A stretch of DNA of 64,000 nt from Catellatospora paridis (GTDB taxonomy: Bacteria; Actinomycetota; Actinomycetes; Mycobacteriales; Micromonosporaceae), in the NCBI RefSeq assembly GCF_009720365.1, contig NZ_ML769316.1:462228-526227 (forward strand), in the 5' to 3' direction. The notes under the pieces are model-generated. The model was not told the origin of the DNA, made no database searches, and saw only the letters and a program-made list of their open reading frames with translations. Positions 40,303-49,267 of this stretch are shown here, piece after piece (position 1 is the stretch's first letter; the number at the start of each line of letters is the position of its first letter). The translations under genes were made by a program, and so were the position numbers.

Positions 40303-42465
40303 ATGGTCGCCACCGCGCACAGCGCGCAGGCGCGTGCCCTGGTCACCGACGCCGCAGACACACAGCGGACCGCCCGCACCCTGCTCGACGCCGAGCAGCG
40401 CCTCGTCACCGAGATCCGCGAACTCGCCACCGGCCACCGCCGGCAGCTGCTCGACGAGCGCCTGCACCAGGCCGACCTCACGCGGCTGCGGGAGGCGGCC
40501 GGCGGCCGGCTGCGGCTCGGACCACTGCAGGCGGCGGGGTTCACCACCGTCGGCCAGCTCATCGCCCGACGCCACCAGCTGCACCAGTACCCCGGCATCG
40601 GGCGTACGACCGTCACGCAGCTCGAGGCGGCCATCGAGACGCTGGCCGAGACCGTCGAGGCCGACACCGTGCTGCGCCCCGACCCCGACCGCCGCTCGCC
40701 GGCCGACACCCACCTGCTGCGCTCACTGCACCGGCTGGCCGTCGTGCGCCGGCGGGTGCGGCCCGTCCTCAGCCGCGCCGGCGAGCTGCACGACGCCATC
40801 GCCGGCAGCATCGACGGCGCGCGGCGCGCCAACAGCCGCTGGCGCGGCCTGTTCCGCGGCCGCCAGGGCCGCCAGGCCGATCGCGAGGCACTCGCCGCGC
40901 TCGACGCGGCCCTGCGCTCGCCGCGGCTCGAGACCGCCCGCACCAGGGTGGTCGCGGCCACGACGGCCCTCTCCCGCGAACCGACCGACAAGCAGCTGTG
41001 GCAGAAGTACCAGGCCGACGCCGCGACCTACCTGACCCTGCTGGCCGAGGTGACCGGCCGGGAGACCGGCGGGCGCGGCCCGGCCGAGCACCTGCCGCCC
41101 GACGACGCCGCCCGCATCGACGAGTTGCGCCTGGACACCAGCCTGCTGAACTCCACCCTACGCGGCTACCAGTCCTTCGGCGCCAGGTTCATGCTCGTAC
41201 AGCGGCGGGTGATCCTCGGCGACGAGATGGGCCTGGGCAAGACCGTCGAGACGCTCGCGGCCATGTGCCACCTGGCCGCGCGGGGCGAGCGGCACTTCCT
41301 GGTGATCTGCCCGCCGAGCCTGGCCGGCAACTGGATGCACGAGATAAAACGGCACTGCAAGCTGACCCCTCGCCTGCTCTACGGCGGCGACGTCGCCAAG
41401 GCGAACGCGGTCTGGCGCGCGCAGGGCGGCATCGGCGTGACCACGTACACGGCCCTGGACCGGCTGGACCTCACCGGTGTGGAGGTCGCCATGGCCGCGT
41501 TCGACGAGGCCCACTACATCAAGAACCCGGAGGCCAGGCGCACCCGGCAGAGCCGCCGGCTCATCGAGCGGGTCGAGCGGGTCGCGCTGCTGACCGGAAC
41601 CCCGCTGGAGAACCGGGTGACCGAGTTCGCCGTGCTCACCGAGCATGTGAACCCCGCCGTCGCCAGGCAGGCCGCGGCGGCGCCGTCGGCCGAGGCGTTC
41701 CGCCACGCCATCGCCCCGGCATACCTGCGCCGCAACCAGTCCGACGTGCTCGCCGAGCTGCCCGCCCGGATCGAGAACGTGCTGCCGGTGACGTTGACGG
41801 CCGACGAACTCGGCGCGTACCGCAAGGCCGTCTGGGAAGGACATTTCATGACCATGCGCCGGGCCACCTTCGGCGACCCGGCGAAGACCTCGTCCAAACT
41901 CGACCACATCCGTGAGATCACCGCTGAGGCGCTGGCCGAGGGACACAAGGTCGTCGTGTTCTCGTACTTCCGCGACGTGCTCACCGCGGTCGCGGAGGCG
42001 CTGGGCGCACGGGCGCACGGGCCACTCACCGGCTCGACTCCCCCGCTGCAGCGTCAGCAGGTCATCGACGCGTTCACCGCCAGCCGGAAACCGGCCGTGC
42101 TGGTCAGCCAGATCGAGGTGGGCGGGGTCGGCCTGAACCTGCAGACGGCCTCGGTGGTGATCCTGGTCGAGCCGCAGTGGAAGCCGAGCACCGAGGAGCA
42201 GGCCATCGCCCGCTGCCACCGGATGGGCCAGGTCCGGCCCGTGCAGGTGTTCCGGCTGATCGCCGAGGACACCGTGGACACCAGCGTGCGCGAACTGGTG
42301 GCGACCAAAGCCGCGATCTTCGACGAGTACGCCCGGCGCAGCGCGTTCAAGGACGCGAACGCGCAGGCGATCGACGTAAGCGACAACGACAGCAAGCGCG
42401 CCGCCGCCGAGCGCCTGATCATCGAGAAGGAGCGGGCCCGCCTGCGGGACCGGGGCGACGAGTGA
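40303..42465 (+). CDS. SNF2-family DNA-dependent ATPase with N-terminal HhH region
   Basis: A 720-residue cytoplasmic protein. Residues 1-280 are helical; a helix-hairpin-helix-like element lies around LGPLQAAGFTTVGQLIARR and YPGIGRTTVTQL (72-110), suggesting DNA binding. The SNF2 helicase core (about 285-700) has motif I DEMGLGKT, II DEAH, III LLTGTPLENR, V QIEVGGVGLNLQTA and VI QAIARCHRMGQ. No nuclease or methyltransferase domain is fused and none is adjacent. The ATG follows AAGGAGGT. Role may be in nucleoprotein remodelling or repair; a defence role cannot be shown from context. Confidence 0.9.
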   Translation: MVATAHSAQARALVTDAADTQRTARTLLDAEQRLVTEIRELATGHRRQLLDERLHQADLTRLREAAGGRLRLGPLQAAGFTTVGQLIARRHQLHQYPGIGRTTVTQLEAAIETLAETVEADTVLRPDPDRRSPADTHLLRSLHRLAVVRRRVRPVLSRAGELHDAIAGSIDGARRANSRWRGLFRGRQGRQADREALAALDAALRSPRLETARTRVVAATTALSREPTDKQLWQKYQADAATYLTLLAEVTGRETGGRGPAEHLPPDDAARIDELRLDTSLLNSTLRGYQSFGARFMLVQRRVILGDEMGLGKTVETLAAMCHLAARGERHFLVICPPSLAGNWMHEIKRHCKLTPRLLYGGDVAKANAVWRAQGGIGVTTYTALDRLDLTGVEVAMAAFDEAHYIKNPEARRTRQSRRLIERVERVALLTGTPLENRVTEFAVLTEHVNPAVARQAAAAPSAEAFRHAIAPAYLRRNQSDVLAELPARIENVLPVTLTADELGAYRKAVWEGHFMTMRRATFGDPAKTSSKLDHIREITAEALAEGHKVVVFSYFRDVLTAVAEALGARAHGPLTGSTPPLQRQQVIDAFTASRKPAVLVSQIEVGGVGLNLQTASVVILVEPQWKPSTEEQAIARCHRMGQVRPVQVFRLIAEDTVDTSVRELVATKAAIFDEYARRSAFKDANAQAIDVSDNDSKRAAAERLIIEKERARLRDRGDE

Positions 42466-42527
42466 CCTGGCGCAGTCAGCACCGCTGACCGCACACCGAC
42501 CGGTCGGACAGCGTTGCCCGTCTCGGC

Positions 42528-42533
42528 TACGTT
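42528..42533 (+). promoter_or_regulatory. -10 element of a possible leaderless promoter
   Basis: TACGTT ends 6 nt before the ATG at 42540. No ribosome site is present. Confidence 0.45.
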
Positions 42534-42539
42534 GTGCCG

Positions 42540-44417
42540 ATGCGTCGCCCCGGCACCCGCCTGCTCGCCCTGCTCACGCTCTGGCTCGTGCCGCTTTTCC
42601 TGCTGCGGACGGGCTGGCATCTCGCGACCGACGACAAGACGAGGATCGTCGACGCGAACCTGACGTTCGGAGGCGACGACCCGGTTCTGGTGCTCGTCAC
42701 GGTGGTCTGGTGGACCTGGGCCGTGCTCGCCGCCATCGCCGCCGTCGCGGGTCGGCCGGAGCCGATGCGACGGGCGCTGCGGTCCCTGCCGGTCGCGCTG
42801 GCTGCCTTGCTCGGCGCCCTGCTGGTGTTCGTGGTCGGCTTCCTCGCCTTCGGCCTGGTGATTCCCGGCGGACTCGTGGTCGGCGGCCTGGCTCTGCTCA
42901 TCGTGATCATCGTGCTCGCGCCGGTCATCGCACGGCTGGCCGTCACCGGCCCGGTCGCCGTCCTCGCGCAAGCTCGTGGGCTCGCGGCCTTCTCCCAGGC
43001 ATCCGGCCTGGTCCGCGGGCAGGTCCCGGTGACCACCGTGATCACCGTATTCGGCGTGGTGGCTCCTGTGCCGGCCATCGGATGGCTGATCGAGAACACT
43101 CGGCCCGCGGGCTTTGTGCCGGGTGTCCTGCATTGGCTCGCGACCGATGCCGCCCTCGTCGTGGTCGCCGCCGTGCAGGCGCGGTCGTTGCTCGCGGCGT
43201 ATCAGGACTGCCTGCCGGGACCCGGACCCGTCGCCACGACGCCGTCGGCGGGGCCGTCGCCGCGGCTGCTGGCCGGGGCCGGGGCCATGCTCGCCATGTC
43301 CGGCCTGCTGGCCGGAGGCACGGTCGCGCTCGACCGGCTGCCGCAGGTCACGACGCTCACCCCGTCGGACATGAACCAGCACCTGATCAAGGTGGGTTGG
43401 CCTGCCGGGCGCCATCCCATCTTCATCGGGCAGCACTTCGTCAACGACTGCCTCGACGAACAGTGCAGCGACGTCAAGACCACCGACCTGTCGGTCACCA
43501 TGTTCGACCCGACGGGATCGGCGGCGATCGCTGCCGACGGTGCGGTGTTCGCGCTGGGCCAGAAGCAACTCGAACACTGCGACGCGCAACGCCGATGCCG
43601 GCACACGGACGGCCTCCTCGAGATCCTCGCGGACTCGGACGCCGATGCGGTCGCACTGTCGGCAGAGGGTGACCTGCTGATCGCGACCGCCACCGCGGTC
43701 GGTGAGCGCGCGAAGGCCACCCAGGTCGAGCTGGGTCTGGTGCACTGTCGTGACGTGCTGTGCGCGGATTCGCGTACCACCAGGCTCGGCGTCGTCCAGG
43801 CCGGTATGAAACATTCCGGCGGCTGGCGGCAACAGGTGGTGGCGCTGGCGCTCGACAGCGCCGGCCGTCCGGTCGTGGCGCTGCGGTCCTACCACGCAGG
43901 AGCGCGCGACGGCTGGCCTGCCATGGCGGGGTTCACCGAAACGCCGCCGGCGGGCCCACCGGGCGAACTGTGGGTGGCCCGATGTGACACTGCGGACTGC
44001 CGGCACGCCCGCGTGGACCAGCCGTCCGCGGACGACATCGACGATCTGGCGCTGCTCCAGTTCGATGCCATGCTCGGCTGTCTGCGCAGCGACTGCGGCC
44101 CCGACGTGCCGGTCGCGACGATCGCGCGGCCGCAGGGCGGCGCCTACGCGGTCCTCGTCGAACCACGCGAACGGGACGGATTCTGGATCCGGGTCGGCGA
44201 GCGGTCGGACGAGATTCAGGCCACGCTGCTCGTCTGCGCCGATGCCACCTGCCGGCAGGCACGGCGGATCCCTCTCGAATTCGGCCAGCTGGGCAGCAGC
44301 AACCTACCGAGGCCACTGCCGAGCGAGATATGGATCATGGCGGTCAACCCGGACGGGCGGGTGCTGCTCACCCGTCCGAGACACAACCCCACCGACATCC
44401 ATGTCGTCCAGCCGTGA
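42540..44417 (+). CDS. Membrane protein with extracytoplasmic cysteine-pair propeller-like repeats
   Basis: A 625-residue protein of unknown function. Residues 1-225 hold five or six TM segments; another lies at 243-263. The remaining 360 residues appear extracytoplasmic and contain six closely spaced cysteine pairs: C304/C309, C347/C353, C403/C408, C482/C487, C514/C519 and C566/C571. Five are C-x4-C. Around them the pattern ALDSAGRPVVALRSY then LWVARCDTADC recurs in degenerate form, resembling actinobacterial beta-propeller blades with a disulfide-closed hairpin. ATG 42540 fits the leaderless promoter; in-frame GTG 42534 is an alternative. It precedes a receptor-like kinase gene on the same strand. 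Confidence 0.75.
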   Translation: MRRPGTRLLALLTLWLVPLFLLRTGWHLATDDKTRIVDANLTFGGDDPVLVLVTVVWWTWAVLAAIAAVAGRPEPMRRALRSLPVALAALLGALLVFVVGFLAFGLVIPGGLVVGGLALLIVIIVLAPVIARLAVTGPVAVLAQARGLAAFSQASGLVRGQVPVTTVITVFGVVAPVPAIGWLIENTRPAGFVPGVLHWLATDAALVVVAAVQARSLLAAYQDCLPGPGPVATTPSAGPSPRLLAGAGAMLAMSGLLAGGTVALDRLPQVTTLTPSDMNQHLIKVGWPAGRHPIFIGQHFVNDCLDEQCSDVKTTDLSVTMFDPTGSAAIAADGAVFALGQKQLEHCDAQRRCRHTDGLLEILADSDADAVALSAEGDLLIATATAVGERAKATQVELGLVHCRDVLCADSRTTRLGVVQAGMKHSGGWRQQVVALALDSAGRPVVALRSYHAGARDGWPAMAGFTETPPAGPPGELWVARCDTADCRHARVDQPSADDIDDLALLQFDAMLGCLRSDCGPDVPVATIARPQGGAYAVLVEPRERDGFWIRVGERSDEIQATLLVCADATCRQARRIPLEFGQLGSSNLPRPLPSEIWIMAVNPDGRVLLTRPRHNPTDIHVVQP

Positions 44418-44538
44418 TTCTCATCCCGTGACGGATCCCGTCCGTGCAGCGCGGGGCGCATTCCGCCGTCGGGGTGAGACACCCGGGCACCCGCTCCAAA
44501 GTCCACAGTCGGGGGACGTACCCTACTGCGAGTCGGGA

Positions 44539-46320
44539 ATGGCTCTGCGGTTCTGGCCTGCGAAGGTGGTCGCGTTGGTCCGTGCGGGAACGGTGCTCGC
44601 CGAACGGTATCGGCTCGAGCAGCGCGTCGGCAGCGGCGGCATGGGTGAGGTGTGGCGGGCCTTCGACGAGGTGCTGGGCCGCACCGTCGCCGTCAAATGC
44701 CTGCTGGACAGCCACCCGGACGACCCCAGCTTCGTCGCCCGGTTCCGTACCGAGGCACGCGTCATGGCCACGATCAGCCACCCCGGCGTGGTGGAGGTGC
44801 ACGACTTCGGCGACGACCCCGCAGCGGGCGTCTACCTGGTCATGAAATACATCGACGGCGAGTCCCTGGCACATACCCTGGCCCGGGTCGGACGGCTGAG
44901 CGCCGAGGCGACGATGCGGCTGGTCGCCGACGCCGCCGAGGCGCTGCACGCGGCCCACGAGAAGGGCGTGACCCACCGCGACATCAAGCCCGGAAACCTG
45001 CTGCTGCGGGCGGACGGCAGCACGCTGGTCACCGACTTCGGCATCGCCCGATCGGCCGGCGCGACCGGTTTCACCACCACCGGCTCGCTGGTCGGCACCG
45101 CCGGATACCTCGCGCCCGAGCGGGCGATGGGCCGTCCGGCCACGCCCGCCTCGGACATCTACGCGCTCGGCATCGTGGCATACCGGTGCCTGGCCGGCCA
45201 CATGCCGTTCACCGGCGACAGCGTGGTGGAGATCGCGATGCGCCACGTCCACGACGATCCCCTGCCACTGCCGCCGGACGTGCCCCCCGGCGTGCGCGCG
45301 GTGGTGGCGCGGGCGATGGCGAAGGACCCGGAGCTGCGCTGGCCCACCGGTGCCGCGCTCGCCGAGCAGGCGCGGCTCGCGGCGGTGGCGGACACGTCGG
45401 AGCCCCTGTCCCCCACGGCCGCGACGCCGTCCGGGCCGACCCGGCCCCAGGCCGTGGTGGCGGTGCCTACCCGTGACCAGTCGGTTGCCGGCGTGCGTCG
45501 CGGCAGGCGGCCGCTCGGTTACGCGGTCGCGGGGCTGGCCCTCGCGGTCATCGCGACGGCCGCGATCGTCCTGCGCCCGGCCGACGACCCGCAGCCCCAG
45601 AGCCTCGCGGCGAGCCCGGAGCCCAGCACGTCCGGTTCCGCCGCAGCCGGTGACGCCACGACTCCGGCGGCCAGCCCGAGCGCCACGAATCTCGCGCCGA
45701 GTTCGGGGGCGGCGAGCCCCGCGCCGAGGTCCGGCGCAAGCCCGAAGCCGAGCGCCCGAACCGCGTCGCTCGCGACGCCGAGCAACCTGACGGCGACACC
45801 GATCAGCGCGAGCACGATCCGCCTGCGCTGGAAGGACACCTCATCCGGCGAAGGCGGCTTCACCGTCATCAACGGCAACACGTCGCGCGACGTCGCCGCC
45901 GACACCACCACGTACGACTGGACCGGCCTGTCGCCCGCGACCCGCATGTGCTTCAAGGTCCGCGCGTTCGACTCCGCCGGAGTCTCGGACTATCACCCGA
46001 CCGCGAACGATTGGGTCTGCGTCATCAGCCTGTCCGGCTCGGGACCCGTGGCACCCGGCAATCTGACCGCGACGGCGGTCGGCACCGGAACGATCCGCCT
46101 GCAATGGACCGACCGCTCGTCGGACGAGGACGGTTTCACCGTCACGACCAGCGACACGTCCAGGAACGTCGGAGCCGGCACGACGGAGTTGAACTGGGAC
46201 GGCCTGGCCCCCGGCACCTACATGTGCTTCAAGGTCCGCTCGTACCACTCCGCCGGCGTCTCGGCCTACGCCCCGACCGCGGAGAACGACTGGGTCTGCC
46301 TCACCACACCGACCACCTAG
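44539..46320 (+). CDS. Transmembrane Ser/Thr protein kinase with two extracellular FN3 domains
   Basis: A 593-residue PknB-type receptor kinase. Kinase domain about 24-280: glycine loop GSGGMGEV, K53 (VAVK), H147-R-D149 with KPGN, D166-F-G168 and APERA. One TM segment at 326-345 is followed by a Pro/Ser/Ala linker (347-410). Two fibronectin type III domains follow (413-495 and 507-588) instead of PASTA repeats; each has a conserved MCFKVR cysteine and a closing DWVC cysteine (C471/C494, C563/C587), presumably a disulfide. ATG 44539 lacks a good ribosome site; TTG 44576 with GAAGGTGG is an alternative that keeps the whole kinase. Ligand unknown. Confidence 0.9.
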   Translation: MALRFWPAKVVALVRAGTVLAERYRLEQRVGSGGMGEVWRAFDEVLGRTVAVKCLLDSHPDDPSFVARFRTEARVMATISHPGVVEVHDFGDDPAAGVYLVMKYIDGESLAHTLARVGRLSAEATMRLVADAAEALHAAHEKGVTHRDIKPGNLLLRADGSTLVTDFGIARSAGATGFTTTGSLVGTAGYLAPERAMGRPATPASDIYALGIVAYRCLAGHMPFTGDSVVEIAMRHVHDDPLPLPPDVPPGVRAVVARAMAKDPELRWPTGAALAEQARLAAVADTSEPLSPTAATPSGPTRPQAVVAVPTRDQSVAGVRRGRRPLGYAVAGLALAVIATAAIVLRPADDPQPQSLAASPEPSTSGSAAAGDATTPAASPSATNLAPSSGAASPAPRSGASPKPSARTASLATPSNLTATPISASTIRLRWKDTSSGEGGFTVINGNTSRDVAADTTTYDWTGLSPATRMCFKVRAFDSAGVSDYHPTANDWVCVISLSGSGPVAPGNLTATAVGTGTIRLQWTDRSSDEDGFTVTTSDTSRNVGAGTTELNWDGLAPGTYMCFKVRSYHSAGVSAYAPTAENDWVCLTTPTT

Positions 46321-46385
46321 GCTCGCGCGCGGCTGCGATGGAGGACCCGACGACCACGCGGGTGCCCTGCTCCAGATCGCGCGCC

Positions 46386-47330
46386 TCAGGCCGGCGGGCT
46401 CTCCGGTTCCGCGGGGGCGCCGACCCGGTCCCGGATCAGCGCGATCACGGTGTCGGCGGTCCGGTCGAGGTGGCTGCGGCCGTCGGGCAGCTTGGCCTGC
46501 GGGCTGATGTAGCTGCGCGGACCGACGTGGGTGGCCGGGTCGAGCCAGTGCACGGTGATCTTCCCGTCACGGACGGCCCGGTTCCACCCGCTCCAGCGGA
46601 ACAGCGGCCAGCGCTGCGGAAAGATCCACATGCCGGTGCGCTCGATCCAGTCACTGGCCGCGGTGAGCCGGTCGAGGTGCTGGGCGTGGCTGATGTCGTT
46701 GGCGCCGTTGTAGAACCCGCCGAGAGTGATCAGCCACAGCGGGCAGCGCAGCTCGGACCACAGCTCCTCCACCGCGCCGGTGGCGACCTGGGCGCCGCCG
46801 CTGTAACTGAGCAGCACCACCGGGATGCCGCTGTCGGGGGTGTAACCGGCGAGCCGGAGCTGGGCGGCGATCTGCGATCCGACGGCGCGGTTGTACAGCG
46901 GACGGTACCGGCGGTCGGCGGCGACGAAGATCTGCATCACGTTGTGCAGGAACAGCACCAGCCCCATACGGCGGCGCAGCCAGATCCACACCGGCCGGTT
47001 GGCGAGCGGGTAGGCCAGCGGGGAGTAGGGCTGCACCTGGCCCAGCACCCTGAGCTCCGGCGCCCTGCCGAGCAGGGATTTGACGAGCTGGCCGCCGTCG
47101 CGGGTGTCCTGGAAGCGGCGTTTGCCGATGCCGTCGAGGTAAACGAGGTAGGCGGCCGGAGGGCGGTCCGCGTCCGCGCCCCGCGCGTAGGGCACGCGCG
47201 GGGGAAGCGCGGTGTCGGGAGTACGCCAGCCCGCGGTGTAGGCCAGCAGCTCATACCGGGAGAGCAGGGCTTCGGCGAGCAGCACCGGTCCGATTCCGAA
47301 AAGCAGCAGCAGAAGCGCGAACTCGATCAC
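46386..47330 (-). CDS. Membrane-anchored alpha/beta-hydrolase-like protein
   Basis: A 314-residue protein. The N-terminal hydrophobic segment (1-20) anchors it. A basic domain with LVYLDGIGKRRFQDTRDGG precedes VVLLSYSGGAQVA, where SYSGG is a G-x-S-x-G-like nucleophile elbow. WLITLGGFYNGANDISH and a late His (RSHLDRTADTV) could complete a lipase-type triad. GTG 47330 overlaps the preceding gene by 4 bp. It is the last of a coupled trio with a GT1 glycosyltransferase, so hydrolysis or acyl transfer on a glycolipid or glycoside is a reasonable guess. Confidence 0.7.
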   Translation of the reverse strand: MIEFALLLLLFGIGPVLLAEALLSRYELLAYTAGWRTPDTALPPRVPYARGADADRPPAAYLVYLDGIGKRRFQDTRDGGQLVKSLLGRAPELRVLGQVQPYSPLAYPLANRPVWIWLRRRMGLVLFLHNVMQIFVAADRRYRPLYNRAVGSQIAAQLRLAGYTPDSGIPVVLLSYSGGAQVATGAVEELWSELRCPLWLITLGGFYNGANDISHAQHLDRLTAASDWIERTGMWIFPQRWPLFRWSGWNRAVRDGKITVHWLDPATHVGPRSYISPQAKLPDGRSHLDRTADTVIALIRDRVGAPAEPESPPA

Positions 47331-47818
47331 CGGAGCGGCTCCGGCACCGTGGTCCTGTTCAGCCTCGCGACCAGGCGGCGGACGCCCTCGACGGCGATGC
47401 CGAGCCCGGCTCCCGCCACAGCCACGCACCCGGCGGCCGCCCACCAGCCGATCCCCGCCACCGGCACGAGCGCGGTGGCGAGGCCCGCCCCCACGCCCAC
47501 CATGAGCAGCAGGTGCAGTAGCGGCCCGAGCAGCGGAAACGCCAGGATTGCGGCGAGCAGCAGCGGGGCGACCAGACCCGGTGTCCAGACCAGCACGCCC
47601 TGGTCGGTCGTCGAGGTGGGCAGCACCAGCTCGGCGAGGGTCCATGCGGACAGTGGCCAGAGTGCGAACACCGCGGCGTCGACGAAGGCACCGGCGACCA
47701 CCAGCCAGATCGCCCGGGTGTGCGAAACGCCGGACAGGCGCGCCACCAGGGGCAGCAGCCGCCCGATGGCCTCGGACAGGCCGGCGAGCAGCAGCAGTAC
47801 GGCGACGAAGAGGGTCAC
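47327..47818 (-). CDS. Four- or five-TM membrane protein of unknown function
   Basis: A 163-residue hydrophobic protein with four or five predicted TM segments (LFVAVLLLLAGL, AIWLVVAGAFVDAAVFAL, LVAPLLLAAILAFPLLGPLL, GIGWWAAAGCVAVAGAGLGI). No motif was recognised. GTG 47818 overlaps the glycosyltransferase stop and its own stop overlaps the hydrolase start, each by 4 bp. Confidence 0.75.
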   Translation of the reverse strand: MTLFVAVLLLLAGLSEAIGRLLPLVARLSGVSHTRAIWLVVAGAFVDAAVFALWPLSAWTLAELVLPTSTTDQGVLVWTPGLVAPLLLAAILAFPLLGPLLHLLLMVGVGAGLATALVPVAGIGWWAAAGCVAVAGAGLGIAVEGVRRLVARLNRTTVPEPLR

Positions 47819-49041
47819 CGTTCAGCCCTGCGCGGCAGCTCGACGGGCCCCGGCTCGGTGACGCCGGCCTGCCGCAGGTAGCGCTCGAGTTCGTCGGCGG
47901 CGAGGGGGAATCCGCTCGCCTGACGCTGGGCGGCCTGCAGGGCGCGCACGCCGTCGCGGAACCGGGGCTCACCGAGCACGCGCTGGGCGAGGGCGCGTAC
48001 GACCTCGACGTCGGCGTCCTCGGTGCGGATGGACAGACCGGCGTCGAGGTCGACGATGCGGCGGGCCGTCAGCGTCTGGTCCGCGCCCTGCGGGACGGCC
48101 AGCATCGGGACGCCGGCGTACAGGGCCTCGTTGACGCTGTTGACGCCGCCGTGGGTGACGAACAGCGCGGCGCGGGCCAGCACCTCCAGCTGCGGCACGG
48201 AGCTCACGGCGAGCACGTTCTCCGGCAGGGGACCGAGCTCGGCGGGGTCGGTGTGGCCGGTGGCGACGACCACCGTGCCGCCGAGCGGGGCCAGCGCTGC
48301 GGCGAAGGTGCGCAACAGCCGCGGGCCGGCCTCGAACACCGTGCCCATGGAGACGTACAGCACCGGGTCCCGCAGCCGGGCGGCGGGGAACGACGGGTCG
48401 GCCGGGCGGGCGCCGATGCTCGGTCCGACGAAGCGGTAGGACCGGTCGAAGCTGTCGGCGTCGGGGTGGAACGCCTGCGAGGTGTAGACCAGGTTGAGCG
48501 GCTGACGGATGTCCGCCAGGTCGGTCAGGGGCACCGCCCGCATGTCGTACCGGCGGCGCAGTTCCCAGCGGGCCCGCAGGTATCCCGCCGCGCTGCGGGG
48601 CATGGTCGCGGCGGCGGCGAGCAGCCCCCAGGAGGCGCGGGTGGGGCTGGGCACGTGCCGGTTGAACGCGAACGTGGTGAACGACGACGCGGCCGGCACG
48701 CCGAGTTCGCGGGCGGCCACCGGCCCCCACAGACAGGCGGAGTCGTGCACGACCAGGTCGGGCCGGGCGCCGCGCAGATCGGCCAGGACACCGGGCAGCA
48801 CCTGCACCGCGGTGCGCGCGAGTTGTTCGAGCAGGGTGATCGGCGTCGGCGGGCCCGACATCGGTATCTCGCGGCCGGAGTACAGGAACACCCGTGCGCC
48901 GGTGGCCGCGATCTCCTCGGCGTGGGCGGGCGTCGTGTGGTAGGTGACGGTGTGGCCACGACGGACGAGCTCGGCCGCGAGCGGCAGTGTCGGGTTGATG
49001 TGACCGTGCATGCCTATGTTGAGGAAGGCGACCGTGCTCAT
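47815..49041 (-). CDS. GT1 glycosyltransferase, macrolide/UGT type
   Basis: A 408-residue GT-B fold enzyme. The N-terminal acceptor domain opens with STVAFLNIGMHGHINPTLPLA, as in MGT-type macrolide glycosyltransferases. The C-terminal donor site has VSSVPQLEVLARAALFVTHGGVNSV with the HGG motif, GVPMLAVPQGADQ and DLDAGL. Family members transfer UDP- or dTDP-activated sugars to lipophilic acceptors. ATG 49041 follows an AGGG at about 8 nt. It heads an operon with a membrane protein and a membrane hydrolase; upstream is a 226-bp gap with no feature seen. Confidence 0.9.
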   Translation of the reverse strand: MSTVAFLNIGMHGHINPTLPLAAELVRRGHTVTYHTTPAHAEEIAATGARVFLYSGREIPMSGPPTPITLLEQLARTAVQVLPGVLADLRGARPDLVVHDSACLWGPVAARELGVPAASSFTTFAFNRHVPSPTRASWGLLAAAATMPRSAAGYLRARWELRRRYDMRAVPLTDLADIRQPLNLVYTSQAFHPDADSFDRSYRFVGPSIGARPADPSFPAARLRDPVLYVSMGTVFEAGPRLLRTFAAALAPLGGTVVVATGHTDPAELGPLPENVLAVSSVPQLEVLARAALFVTHGGVNSVNEALYAGVPMLAVPQGADQTLTARRIVDLDAGLSIRTEDADVEVVRALAQRVLGEPRFRDGVRALQAAQRQASGFPLAADELERYLRQAGVTEPGPVELPRRAER

Positions 49042-49267
49042 CGTCCGGCCCTGGCCGGGGAAGGGGTCGGTGCCGGGCACCATGCAGCGATCATGATCCG
49101 CTTTACCTCCGCGACAGAGCATCGCGCTCGTTCGCGCCCAGTATGGCAGCCCAGAATGATCCACTCGGCCGGGACCCCTGGTAGCGACGGGTGTCGACCC
49201 GAGGGGCGGATCCGCGCCGGGTCATGCCCCCGCACCGTCGCACGAGTCGCTGGGTCGGCTCTTCCGG

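Noticed and set aside
38686-40713. 675-codon minus-strand open frame across ltrA and the SNF2 start
   Set aside because: Composition is repetitive Arg/Gln/Gly and it lies opposite two recognised genes; it is a mirror of their codon bias.
40303-42465. Phage-defence island centred on the SNF2 ATPase
   Set aside because: No partner genes typical of SNF2-containing defence systems (methylase, PLD nuclease, DUF1998) are next to it.
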